This document shows, piece after piece, positions 12,441 through 23,933 of a DNA stretch of 35,892 nt. The notes below the pieces were generated by a model. The model worked only from the letters and a program-made list of their open reading frames with translations. It did no database searches and was not told the DNA's origin. Origin of the DNA: Bigelowiella natans CCMP2755. Its lineage: Eukaryota; Cercozoa; Chlorarachniophyceae. Where the stretch lies: contig ADNK01000162.1 of NCBI GenBank assembly GCA_000320545.1, positions 1-35,892 on the forward strand, written 5' to 3'. Made by a program: the position numbers and the translations under genes. Position 1 is the first letter of the stretch. The number at the start of each line of letters is the position of its first letter.

Positions 12441-14834
12441 ATGAGCGTGAGAAGGTCTACATTTTCTCATCCAACACGCGGAGCTCCATCAAAGAGCGTT
12501 CACCACATAGGGTATTGGACAAAATCCCTCAACTTTGCGTGCCATACACTAAATTAAATTTTACTACAGAGAAAATGCAATTCATCATAACATCGTCGTT
12601 GACGCCCAGAGCTATGAGGTAATACATTGTATATGTAATATGCCTCCCCACTTTCATATTTTGATTAGGATGCATAACTTACTGTTTTCGTGATTTAGAT
12701 TGGAGATAAAGTCTCTATATTCTCTTCCTCGAACAAGTCGTGGCATGAAGATGGCGTAATCGTTGATATCGATCGGCGGGGGCAACTGAAAATCGCTTAT
12801 AACAAGGTAAAAAACAGGCTACTTCAAAGCAAATGGTTATCTCCGGATAACGCCGTTGGGAGCTTGAAGAAAAGGCTTGACGAAAATATATGCACTTCGG
12901 TAAGAATTTTCTTCATTCCGTTCTGTTCTGTTGGCTTATCCTTTGCATCTGCTATTCTCATGTACTCTCTTCTACTGCTTAACTCAGAAAACCATAGCTC
13001 AGCTGATTAGGCAACAGATTACCTACTTGGATAGGTCTTGCATATCCTTCTGAGATTCACGATCCGTCTTTTGATTGAAAATGCTTCTTCTCATTAATTG
13101 AATCAGTTTGATCGAACGAAGACAGGGCGAAATGAAGGTAAACGAGGAAGCAACCATAAAAATAACGAAGATAAATTTCTTTCACGACACACTCACTCAC
13201 TTACCCACTCACTCACTTAATCTATGTTTCAGAGCCTCGCCGAGGAAGTCGTTAAGGCCAGGCAGCAGAAGGGAGTGCTAGCTCAGGAATTGGCAAAGGT
13301 AAAAACATCAGATTGCAGCATCGATCCATATTTATGATAGCTTTCCAGATCGAAGGCGGGGAGGCTGTAGCCAGGGAAATGACAAGGTTTGAATCTAGAG
13401 GCACTGTTCAAGCCCGCCTTATACACAGACCCACGCATTGTTGATGTGATGCATAAATCGTCAAACACGATGCACTCTAATGCACCCACTCTTGCAGGAT
13501 GGGAAATGTGCATCTTGAAGACATCATCGAGCACAAGGTAAGTAGTTGCATCTCGGCGACATAAAATATTTCTAATTCATGATGATAAGCCGTGGTACTT
13601 ACAACAAAAAAAACGAGGATTTATTGTTCTGCAACCCAGCTAGCAGAAAAAGGTCTTTTGTTAGCTGGTTTGCAGGACAAAAATCAACGATGTTTTCACC
13701 GTTCGTATTTGAATTTTCTTGGAATTATTCTAATATCCGATACACTTACAATGATGCATATCGTTCACAGGAGGCAAAATCTCTTCAGCCTATAGAGAAA
13801 GGACACAGCGTTGCCAGATTAGCAGAATCCATGATATTTGCACTCCGGTCGGTCATGAACGCACACCTATGGAGAATTCGAGGCGTGTGATTTAATCTCT
13901 GTTTTGCTTTCGCCAGATGGTCTATAATGAGAGTGACGTCAGTTCCGAGCAAGCTGGTGAGTCAGTTTAGTTCTTGTCGTCTTTAACTGGTGTCGAGCAG
14001 TTTGTGCGAACGTGCATGCGTGCTGATATCTCCGCCCATCATCGTGTGTATCAGCGTGGTGGCGACTTCAACGAGTGCATCGATGCACACTTCCCAGAAA
14101 AGGGGTGAGCGACAAATCCGTCAGAAAGAGAGAGACATGGAGTGAACGAACCCCGATATTTGATTGAGATCGATGCTGCCGGCTATTACTGATGATGCTG
14201 ATGATCAGGTCGGGATCCCCGTACCACACACCAGCGCATAGGCTGGGAGATTTTACTTTCAAGGTGAGGAAGCACCGCTGAAAAGATTGCTTTTTCTTGA
14301 ACTCAAAAAAGTTGTTTCCTCGTCGCCGCCATCGCCGTCGTCGTGTTTTCCTTCCTTCCCCCTTCCACCAGGACTATGGCCCCAAGATCTTTAAAAGAAT
14401 CAGAGCTCAGCTCTCAGGAGTGAACGAACTCGAGGTAGGTGATTGCGCGAGCTCCTTGTCTCTCAAAGTATATATTACATAAAAGGGATATTGGGGGATC
14501 GCTCAGCCGATTTTTTTGCATGTTGGGTCTATGCGTGCAGTATTTGGAGATGATAGCTCACAACCAGAAATTCCTTGAATTCATTTCGAATTCCCGCTCC
14601 GGGGCGTTCTTCTTCTTCTCTTCCAACGGGAGATTCATGATCAAGACGATCAGCAAAGTCGAGTGCGACTTCCTGCGACAGAACCTCAAGAAATACTACT
14701 TCCATCTCATGGAGCACAAAGACACGATGCTTGCGAAGGTAGCAAGAACAAGAAAATAATGATGATGATGAGATGGTGATGATGATGATGATGAAGATGA
14801 AGAAGAAGAAGAAGACCGTTTTTGGTAGTAGTAA

Positions 14835-14866
<32 letters not shown>

Positions 14867-15269
14867 AGCTTTCATGAATCAGGGCTAGGCACAGTAGGCC
14901 TTCTATATCATACAGCATCAGCACCGATAGTAGTAGTAGTAGTAATGACAATACATGCCTGCGAAGGTATATGGCCTCCACCGAATCAAGATTCACGGAG
15001 TCAGTCTGAAGTTTGTCGTCATGGAATCGATCTTCTACTCCGGAAACCCCAAGTCAGTAGTAGCAGTAGTAGTAGTAGTAGTAGTAGTAGTAGGTGTAGT
15101 CCTCCTCACCGATTTCGCCATCATCCCCACTGACCTAACAGCGCACAGCTGCAGCTTCTTTAAGTAATCACGACCCCGGTTGCTTCATTAGGTATATCCA
15201 CCAGATATTCGATCTGAAGGGGAGTCGTGGACAGACACGCATGGCCACAGCAAAGGTTTGTCAAGGAGC

Positions 15270-15309
<40 letters not shown>

Positions 15310-15343
15310 CTCTGCTGCTGCTGCTGCTGCTGCTATATCTTTG

Positions 15344-15379
<36 letters not shown>

Positions 15380-15682
15380 AGCAGCGTATTCTTTGTATTG
15401 ACTTGATGATGATGACGATGATGGTGATGATGATGATCCTCCCTAGGATTTTGAAAGGGCGCCTACCGAAAACTTCACCAGCACGGTTCTGAAGGTAGCT
15501 TGCATGATTGCCTCCGCGGTGTTGTTACCATAAATAATCGAGTTGTTGTTGAGGTGTATCCGTGAGCGTAAGTAGCCGAAGGCAAGACCCATAATACGCC
15601 TTCTATCTAAATTGCTGCGTACACCACACAGGATAACGACTTCATTGAGCGGGAAATCTCTATCAAAGTCGGGAAGGAGGAG

Positions 15683-15714
<32 letters not shown>

Positions 15715-16033
15715 CATCGCGATGTCGCACAGCTAACAGTGCCCCATATAACAACGACCTCCATCATCATCGTCATCATCGTCATCATCATCACCATCAT
15801 CGGTGGACGTTGCGTGCACACAGGCAGCGAAGTTCCGCAAGATTTTGGAAAACGACATCAAGTTTCTAAAGAAGGTGAGTCGTTTGATTATTCATGGTAA
15901 CGTGTGTGTTGGATGGCCCAGAGATAATAACTGTCGTCATTTGCAGCTGAAGGTGATCGACTACAGCCTTCTGGTTGGACTGCATCATACCGACAAGAAA
16001 GTTCCGCAGGTACTACTACTAGTAGCACTACTG

Positions 16034-16065
<32 letters not shown>

Positions 16066-16625
16066 GTGTGGGTATATACTTTTAGTGCAATGGAGGGAGA
16101 GAGAGCGAGAGAGAGGGGGGGGGGGGGGGATAATCTGTGTTTTCCAAAGCTAGTCGGATAGATGGCTGTTCGTCGTTGTTGTTTGTTGTTGTTGTTGATG
16201 ATGATGTTATCGTCGTTGTTGTGGAATCATTAAAGGCAACGAAAAACCAGCCGTTTCGCCTCAGCCACACACTTGGCGGCGACTGGAAGAACGGAGTGCA
16301 TCTTTCCGTCCCCCCCTCCCTCATGAGAGCGGGTAGCAGCGATGTGGTTCTGGCTCGGGACAACGACGAATCCCTGTCCTCCCCACAGTCTAGAAGTCCG
16401 TCATCGGCTGCTCCAAGCCCCAGGTCAGCCACCATGCCATCCCAAAGCCCAGAGCGGAAAGCAGCATCAGCGGGTGAGAGGAGTCTTTCGGCATCCGAAC
16501 ATGGAGCGACGGATGAGCGAAGCAACAACCAGAAGAAGACCTCTTCGAGGTCTCTGGCGGAGATGAGGAATGTGTGGAGCTCTGAGGATGGAAAGACCAT
16601 GTCAGGCAACAAATGATCGGCGACC

Positions 16626-16664
<39 letters not shown>

Positions 16665-16679
16665 TTGTGTGTTGCATTC

Positions 16680-16717
<38 letters not shown>

Positions 16718-16893
16718 GGATGTGCTGAGAATTGCGCTGTACGTATTTATCTCTCATCAGATACTACATTGGAGTGATTGACATCTTAATCCAATACGGA
16801 ATGAAGAAGAAGATGGAGCACACCTACAAAACCTCGGTATTATCTACCACTCAAGCCCCACGACTGGCTGTATCTTGAATCAATATCAAATGC

Positions 16894-16930
<37 letters not shown>

Positions 16931-17095
16931 GTATACATATAACATTTACTTATTAAATATCTTTACAATATATATGTACCTTACACTTATACACGTATAA
17001 AGGTCCTTGGAGGAAGTGAAAGTGACGTCAGCGTCATACCACCTGATCGATATGCCAAGAGATTTCTGGACTTTCTGATGCCCCGAATCATGTGA
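12441..17095 (+). CDS. Phosphatidylinositol phosphate kinase (PIP4K/PIP5K family) with N-terminal SH3/Tudor-like segment
   Basis: It phosphorylates a phosphatidylinositol monophosphate to PIP2 at membranes; whether at the 4- or 5-position cannot be read here. The model is about 620 residues in some 20 exons. Start exons 12441-12511, 12570-12618 and 12699-12899 join in phase and encode GDKVSIFSSSNKSWHEDGVI plus KWLSPDNA, which looks like a small SH3/Tudor-type barrel. Helical exons follow (EEVVKARQQKGVLAQELAK). The kinase domain starts at FTFKDYGPKIFKRIR and shows FFFFSSNGRFMIKTI with the ATP-binding Lys, then FLRQNLKKYYFHL and VVMESIF. It continues with IFDLKGSRG (the DLKGS signature), IDYSLLVGLHH (the catalytic MDYSLL counterpart) and YYIGVIDILIQYGMKKKMEH. 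Between IDYSLLVG and YYIGVIDIL an exon (16238-16602) adds about 120 residues, mostly Ser/Pro-rich; inserts are usual here. A donor at 16603 joins 16752 in phase. Stop TGA 17093-17095. Two or three small exons between 12900 and 14040 are less certain. Confidence 0.92.
14825..14864. repeat. (TAG)n; further arrays at 15057-15094, 15271-15332 and 15346-15378
   Basis: Consecutive introns of the PIP kinase gene carry TAG, TTG, CTG and TG arrays. AGA units lie near 15684-15714 and CTA units at 16029-16065. Confidence 0.9.
16630..16713. repeat. (TA)n at 16630-16661 and (GA)n at 16682-16713
   Basis: Two dinucleotide arrays in the intron before the YYIGVIDIL exon of the PIP kinase gene. Another TA array lies near 16899-16926 in the last intron. 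Confidence 0.95.
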
Positions 17096-17998
17096 GGGTG
17101 GTGTATCTGGCATGGAAGCTCAATGGGCAATCAGCATATTATTCTTGCTAGAACACCGCAGAATTTCTGTTTTTGCCCTCGACGTTGCCATTACTATATT
17201 ACATATATCATGTGACACGGATTATGTCATGTACACACGCAGTTATGTACAACTGCATTTATTTTGTTCGTATGGCTTAAAAAAAAGATTGTAGTAGATG
17301 CATGTGTGGAAAAAAATGGTAAAAATGTACATCTAGATATGTGCAACCACGCACTACGTTGGAGCACAATATGAGCGCTGACTGCGGACTGCTTATATGT
17401 GCAAATAGCCAATATGCAAAATGCGGTGAAGATTAATGGTGGCTAGGGTTGTTGATTTTTTCATCAGCTAGTTCTGGTACATACATGCAAACACTGGCCA
17501 CCCGCACATATTGAACGCATGGTGATGCTGCAGCGCCAATGCATTGTATTTGCTTGTTTGAGCTAGCATTGCAATTATTATCAAGTAAATCAACAAGACA
17601 AGCAGTCAATACAACGTGCACAGCGCTAGGTATGTGCCGTTATTACCTGCTATTATATTGTTGACCGTGTTGAGAGCGTCCAGCTTCATGAAAGCTAAGA
17701 TTCCAGGTTATCATTACACTATTAATGTGCTGCTTAGCTAGGAACTGCGGTTGTTGGTCGAAGCAATCTTGAAACATTCGTGGACTTCGTCTCGTTTATT
17801 CTATTAACCGCAGCGGTCGTCTGAATTCTTCGTAATGCCGAAGCTTGCTGTGCCTATTTGTGTCAGAAGGAGTATCATTATCGCGTCGACTAGCAGAGCA
17901 TTACCATCAAAAAAGAAAAAGTACTATCTCATTGAAAACAGAAATCTATTGATCGAGTTTGCAAGCAACCAATCAACCTCTCTTGTAATGCATATTAC
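17096..17998. other. Spacer between convergent PIP kinase and secreted-protein genes
   Basis: No clear gene is seen. A minus-strand frame ending at a stop at 17804-17806 contains a hydrophobic run (DAIMILLLTQIGTASFGI) and could be the last exon of the neighbouring unrecognised gene. Its phase does not fit the preceding exon directly, so it is left out of that model. Confidence 0.4.
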
Positions 17999-18760
17999 CT
18001 CATTCAAAGCTTTTCTCGCTACGGAGGAGAGCTCTGGCGACCCGGTGTTGTCAATGGGAATAAATGAGCAACTGCATCGCAGCTGCTGTTGATTTGACTT
18101 GCTCATTCTGTACGAATGTGATAGTAAAGATGAACACACGCAGTGAGTCAAGAATGGCGTTAATTTGGGTAAGGGGAAACGTCGTGTACCCGACAATTCC
18201 GTAGGATTGGCGCGAAGCAAAGGGTTGTTCACTCCCAACCTAAAATGCATTGACAAGCAAGTTTCGAGGGAAAGAATTTCATGTGGCATTCATGAATTCC
18301 TTCTATTTTCAATACTCCGCTGATTCTACCTCAAGGAAGCTAATTTCATGAGTATTTTCGGACCCTAGCTCGTACTCTGAACGTATCAGCGACTCGACGG
18401 AGCCGTGGGTCTGCTCATTTTTCTAGATCACCGCAACAGTCAAAGAGGCACGTGGTGAGAATGCGCAGCAATGAAGGTCGAGAGAGTTGACAGACACTTA
18501 CGTAGTTTTGTGGGTAATGTGGCCGAATTCCGGTCCCATCTATGATCTAGAAGTTCATTCGGGGGGTAAGATCTAACAAATTCCGATCCATATGAGACAA
18601 CGTTAATAGTTATTACAAAATCATCAGCTCTTCTTTGCACATTTGCAGCTTTCTGAGCCACAGCAGAGATTGTATGCTGTGACCCCAGAAGTATAACGAA
18701 GAACATCAGCCAGACGTCCCATGCTGAACATGGCCGTCGGGCTATCATCCACTCCTGCAA
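17999..18760 (-). CDS. Unrecognised secreted or membrane-anchored protein, five exons, 3' end open
   Basis: Five minus-strand exons join cleanly, every junction in phase 0: 18760-18602, 18546-18502, 18422-18330, 18239-18138 and 18082-17999. The first exon has a hydrophobic stretch (VWLMFFVILLG) about 15 residues from the Met, followed by small residues, so it may act as a signal peptide. The rest reads IIDGTGIRPHYPQNY, then KNEQTHGSVESLIRSEYELG, then SYGIVGYTTFPLTQINAI, then LRCSCSFIPIDNTGSPELSS. The donor of exon 2 is a consensus GTAAGT. At least 161 residues are encoded. I do not recognise the family, and no catalytic motif is obvious. It is divergent from the MED4-like gene, 258 bases away. 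The terminal exon was not fixed; ISVFNEI near 17940 is a possible short continuation. The regular phase and protein-like composition argue that it is real. Confidence 0.5.
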
Positions 18761-19018
18761 GTAGTCAAGTGGTGGGGGGGAGCGTCGAATTTTTGAAATA
18801 TATTTTTAAATTATTTTGAGAAAAAACTCTGTCGTATGATACAAATCCCATCGATCTGAATGATTTTTAATGATAAAATCGTAGGACATTTTGGTCGATA
18901 GTTAGCGTGCTTTCATTGTCGCAACAAGGTCTGCTTGCCTGCCCCGGGACCATCGCTCAGGAGGAGATGGATGTGGAGGGGGAAGACACACCGCCCCGAT
19001 CCGTCTAGAACAAGGACC
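18761..19018. promoter_or_regulatory. Shared divergent promoter region (inferred)
   Basis: Only 258 bases separate the start codons of the unrecognised minus-strand gene and the MED4-like plus-strand gene, so both promoters must lie here or overlap. No TATA box or other defined element was identified with confidence; this is inferred from layout. Confidence 0.35.
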
Positions 19019-20148
19019 ATGTCTCTCCGACAACTGCTCACCATTCATCTCGATGAGCTACAGATTGTGGTAAGTGCCTGAGGGAATTGTTTTTATGATA
19101 CATGCTTATGTCGGAACGATGCCAGCAATCATGAGATAGAAGCATCATCCCTTGATTCACCTTTCTCTTGTCAAATACCAGGTGGACGACTTGCTAAGAA
19201 GTATCTCCGATTTTGACAATGAAGCAGCTGTAGAAAGGGTAACTTAGCTCTTTGTAATGGTGCACTTTCTTTGTGTGTCATCGTCCCAGAACAGCGAATG
19301 AACACACGATACTCCTCTGCTCTGTAGGTGTGCGCCAAGGCTGAAACGCTTGTGCAGAAGGATGAGAGGTGAGTGAGTCGCAGAATCCATCTCCTGAAAA
19401 GTGCATATTATTATCTAACAGCCTCTCTATTTTGACAGCTTACACAAAGCCGTGAAGAAACTCATTGAGCATCATCGTTTGCAGGTGGTCTCGAATGTGT
19501 TGTTGAGCGTGGGTAACACAATTTTAAATGAATTATTGTGATTTTTGCTTGCAGAATGAGATAGATCAGCTCAATGATGAGATCGAAGTCGAGGATACCA
19601 AGATAATATCATTTACTAGGAAATTGGCCAGTCTTGAACAGGTACACGACACGTGAGTCATCGTCTTTGCGCGAGAAGCATTCTTCAACGACAGATCGTT
19701 GATCCTTCATTTTATCAGAATCTTCACGATGCCACAGTCGAGGAGAAGGACAGGCGCATGGCTAATTTTGATGGAATATCCCAGAAACAGATATTCACTG
19801 CAAACGAGGTGCATCTATGTGTGCTTCCGAGAGTCGAACGTCACATGAAGAAAGTGTGGAGAGGACATGAAATGATGCAAATCCTCATGTAACTGACTCA
19901 GGTGTTAGTGTTTGCTGAACGGCTAGGGCAGTTAAGTTCGCAGGGGTACGATTAATCACATGCATGTGCAAGTTGGATGCAATCTTCCATCAGCCGACCC
20001 GGCTGTGAGCCTCGCGCCGATCAATGTTGATGGAAATAAACGCAATTTTGTTTGCCAAGTGTGACATAGATGGAGTGTATAGGAATGTTCATTATACTTA
20101 AAAGAGGCAAAAGATTGCAAATGGACACGCAAGCACGCACATATACAC

Positions 20149-20185
<37 letters not shown>

Positions 20186-21324
20186 GCACACGCACAACAT
20201 ACAGATATCAAGAATCGGAAGGCTACAAAGGTTTCCGTCGTGGTCCGGCGCCAGGAGCGGTAGGCAATTGTGGCTCCTGCGACATGAGAGTTTAGTCCGA
20301 GATTTGCTGCATTCGTATTCTTGGCTCATATTGTATATGATGATGACACCTTAGGAAATGACGAAGAGCAAACTGCGCCTCTCACTTGACGCCATGCTCA
20401 GCGCAGAATGTGAGAAATCAGTCGTCATCAAACTACTAAAACATATACCTTCCCGAAGACACTTCTCGCTTTCAAAAACCTTCAATCTCGCAGTCTGTAG
20501 TCCTGCTCAATACACGCCACCTTTCCTCAGCGATAGGCACACCAATTGCTGCTGCTGTGACTGCTCAAACACTGATCCCAATAGATTTGAAGGCATTCTG
20601 CTTATTTATTCAACTCTCACGCCATTCTTTTATATACAGTTGTATTCTCCATGCCAAAGACAGAGGACGATGCAGACGCTGCAGCATCATCAGATAGGAA
20701 GGGGGAGGCGCATAAGGGGGAAGGAGAAGATACGAAACCAGGTGAAACAGCAGCTGGGCGGAAGCAAGCGAATGAGGGCGAGGGGCAGGATGATCAAAAG
20801 AAGAACAACCAGTCAACGAAAGCTGCCGCTATGGAAGAAGATGCAATCGATGAGGAAGAAGAGAAACCAGAGAGGTCCTCACTAAAATATTTGGCCAGGA
20901 CGCATGTGAATCATCCGTGTTTCCACGACATCATATCTCTATGTACCTTTGCAGGGCTACCTTCAAAGACTTTCTTCTCGGCCAGGTGAGCGCCCTTCTT
21001 TATGTGCAGTCTTTTTTTGGGGTATATCTGATGCCGATTGTAAGAGGGAAGGCGTTGGAGGGAGCCAACTCATTGAGATGGTGATCCATTGTTTGGGCTG
21101 GTACTTGAAGAGGTGGGAGAGAGATGGGAGATGACAATAAAGGGGTAGTAATAAAACCACAAAGAGAGGACTAATAAGAAGAAAACTGCCACCGTGTTCC
21201 GAAATGCACCCATCTGAATACAACGAAAACTGCAATCTAGGTGGCACAAGGCAAACTTGGTATGGGTGATGATAGTTCCGATTCTGATGAAGATGAGGAT
21301 GAGTCAGACGAGGAGGAAATATGA
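19019..21324 (+). CDS. MED4: Probable Mediator complex subunit 4
   Basis: MED4 belongs to the middle module of the nuclear Mediator complex, which bridges activators and RNA polymerase II. Ten exons join in consistent phase and give 258 residues: 19019-19069, 19182-19238, 19328-19368, 19439-19484, 19555-19641, 19719-19808, 20205-20259, 20640-20874, 20955-20985 and 21241-21324. The N-terminal half is helical (LTIHLDELQIVVDDLLRSI, KKLIEHHRLQNEIDQL, DTKIISFTRKLASLEQ), matching the coiled-coil plan of MED4. It is followed by IFTANEISRIGRLQRFPSW, which parallels the family segment where a Tyr-Ala-x-x-Ile-Ser stretch precedes a Pro-rich Trp motif. The tail is highly charged and acidic (DDSSDSDEDEDESDEEEI), also usual in MED4. 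Overall identity is low, so another coiled-coil protein remains possible. The acceptor at 20205 follows a CA array and is the least secure junction. Confidence 0.55.
20152..20182. repeat. (CA)n upstream of exon 7 of the MED4-like gene
   Basis: About 15 CA units end roughly 20 bases before the predicted 3' splice site at 20204. Confidence 0.95.
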
Positions 21325-22035
21325 TGGAAACGCTAAAAGCACAGCAATTCATCAAGCCATCAGACCGATTGCACATACATACAGTGGATGTCGGCAAATC
21401 TACCGGACTTCAATACTTCCTAGCATCCATCTGTCTCACAATGAATGTTGCATTGACTCCGCGTGTGTTTGGGGCTTGCCTACATTTATCATTAATAAGC
21501 ACAAATCGTCAGTGCAAGAACCGATACATAAGATACTATGTGATACTGCAAGGAGTCAGCTAATGATATGTCGTATAAAAATGCGCAATGATGCTAATGC
21601 TCATAAGACCGCGCGTATTTTACTAGTATAATAAGCTGGCGTAGTGTACCAGAGCCTCGCTGGTACATCATATATGCATCATTTGTAGCTTTAATTCATT
21701 GTTGCTTTGCAATGTCATCCTTATTTAAACTAGTTGTGAGGAGGCGGTGGGCATCATGTATGTCTAGATGTCCATTAGTCAGAGAAATGATTGAATAAAC
21801 GAGCATGCAATCAGTGCTTCCATTTACATCCCTTCGACCATGCTATTTATGTAGGCCGTAGGAGAGCGCTACCCTAATAATATTTTAAATCGCAGGCGGC
21901 GCAATAAATGAACGGTTGCCATCTATAGCCATGCAAATAGCCCAATTCACATGGCTTTGGTTGTACAGTAAGACTTCTTACATTCACATGTTTATTAATG
22001 CGAATGACAGTCTAGCGAATCAAGCAGAAACGATG
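21325..22035. other. Convergent 3' flanks of MED4-like and COMMD3-like genes
   Basis: About 710 bases hold the 3' untranslated regions of both genes. AATAAA-like and ATTAAA-like words occur on both strands but no single polyadenylation signal stands out. No further gene is seen. Confidence 0.6.
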
Positions 22036-22195
22036 CTATTTCTTCGCCCGAACCATTTTCTCGACACGGGTCGTGGCACCTTTTATCTGTGCATGCAGAT
22101 CAGAAAGTTCTTGGTGGTTGCAGGTCATCTGAATCTCGCGTTCAGCGCCTGTGAATTATCGTCAAGGACGACAAATATCAGACACACAGTAACAC

Positions 22196-22258
<63 letters not shown>

Positions 22259-22702
22259 AGCATACTCACTCAATTCCTGCGAGCATGTTTAAATGACTGA
22301 CTGACCTATGGATGGGTCGTAGACGTGCAACTTCAGCATGTACACGGGCTCGCGCAACTAAGATTTTGAATTGAGAAAATAAGTCGATGTGACGACTAGA
22401 TCAGCATCAAAAGCAGAGCAACGGCTACTGTATGGTCGATGTGTCGTTATATAAGGAGTGGATGGCTTCGATACGGTTGAAGTGTGAAGGTGTATCATAT
22501 CTTTGGAGATATTTCTTGGTTTGAATATCATCTCCAATTGCAGGACTCGACCAAAAAGAGCTAAGAGACCTGCTCTATACTCCTGGAACGCATATGATGG
22601 TCCAGGCGCCATTCTGTCCGAAGAAGCTAATACATGCCACCGTTAGATTTTTGATAATTATTATGCCCGTGCATTTTAAGATGAGCGATGCCGTCGTACA
22701 AA

Positions 22703-22741
<39 letters not shown>

Positions 22742-23933
22742 TTGGGTGATGGGAAAAGTATCCTAACAAAAAAAAGCGCAGTCGAAGTCAAAATGTGAAA
22801 ATGTTTCCAAACAAAATTATATTTATATGACACCAAAAGCTAAACTGTTTTGCTCGGTGGTGAAATGAATGGTTTGCTCGCTGGAAACTCAATGCCCCTG
22901 CTGGCCATAATTTGCAGCGACAATTGGTTTTCTTCCCCCTTCCTCCACTCCTCCTCCTCTATCTATATCTGTATCTCTTTTTATGTTCATTTCAATATTC
23001 ATTCATTGTTTTATTTGTAATTGCTCTACCTGGGGAAAACTCGTTTTGTTTCTGGAAAGCACTTTGCGTAAAATCGGCTTGCATTGATCAAACATAGTCT
23101 GATGATCAACATCAATATAATTTGTACGTGCAACGTCACTTCAAAAAATTCTCCATAACCCCCCCCAAAAGGATGAATGTTTGGTACCATAACGGTTTTC
23201 ACACGGTCTTCGGAAAGCTTGGCCTCCTCTAATGCCGAGGCGATTTGGGAAGGGGGCACGTCTGTCTTTGCCGCCTCTACAATAAACTTTGTGAGGGCAA
23301 GATGTGCGCCTTTCACTAGAATTGGATCGATTTCTGAGAGAGCTTCGACATCTGAAGGCAGAAAATGCCAATCAGTTTTGAATTGAGTGGTATGAAGGGT
23401 ACAAAAGGGGCACAGGGATGCAATGAGGAGGATAAGGAGATTGGGGAAGATGAGGAAGAGGAGCAAGAACTAAGAACTACTGGGAAAAAGGTCTACAACT
23501 TCATTATTATATCAAAATACTTTTAAGGTCCTTTCTAGGAGTAGCAACTCCCTTAGCATCCTCCCCACAGGCGTTCATCAACGTAGTCTTCACAAGGGCC
23601 TTGAAAGCCTTGTCCGGAAAGTCGGCCTTTGGCAATGAATAATGAGAACACAACAAAACTACGTTAACTTGTTGTACGATAGCAAACGCCGCCTACTTTA
23701 CGCACGAAGACGATTTGTAAAAACGTATGGGAAAAGGATTTAATCGTCCTCGTTAAGTTGGTAAGTAGTAAATATCGCGATCCATTTGTATTCCTATTAT
23801 TGCATTTCCAGGCCAGCATTGAGGCTAATTAGATCTATGATATTTTTTTGCTTGTGTATGCAAGAGTTTTAAATTCGACAGCCGATAATTTATGCCTGAT
23901 TCTCTCAGATCATCGGCGCTTCCAGCTTACCAT
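22036..23933 (-). CDS. COMMD3: COMM domain-containing protein, COMMD3-like
   Basis: COMMD proteins form the Commander complex that recycles endosomal cargo with retromer-like machinery. The minus-strand exons are as follows. A start exon holds only the ATG (23933-23931) before a GTAAGC donor. Exon 23626-23521 encodes ADFPDKAFKALVKTTLMNA. Exon 23351-23188 encodes LSEIDPILVKGAHLALTKFI, VEAAKTDVPPSQIASALEEA and KLSEDRVKTVM, closely following the COMMD3 helical N-terminal domain. The C-terminal COMM domain appears in exon 22569-22475 (IQTKKYLQRYDTPSHFN) and exon 22148-22036 (EIQMTCNHQELSDLHAQIK, then GATTRVEKMVRAKK and stop), in phase with each other. One or two short exons between 22580 and 23187 are not resolved; a segment near 23075-23035 (PILRKVLSRNKTSFPQ) is a good candidate. 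The isolated ATG exon is inferred from the donor and phase. Family assignment is strong; COMMD3 rather than another paralogue is likely. Confidence 0.8.
22197..22258. repeat. (CT)n followed by (CA)n
   Basis: A compound dinucleotide array in the last intron of the COMMD3-like gene. Confidence 0.95.
22708..22738. repeat. (GA)n in COMMD3-like intron
   Basis: About 15 GA units on the plus strand, that is CT-rich on the transcribed sense strand of the gene. Confidence 0.95.

Noticed and set aside
14529-14996. Minus-strand frame with poly-Leu
   Set aside because: It is a shadow of the PIP kinase exon and of the TAG/GAA arrays in the next intron.
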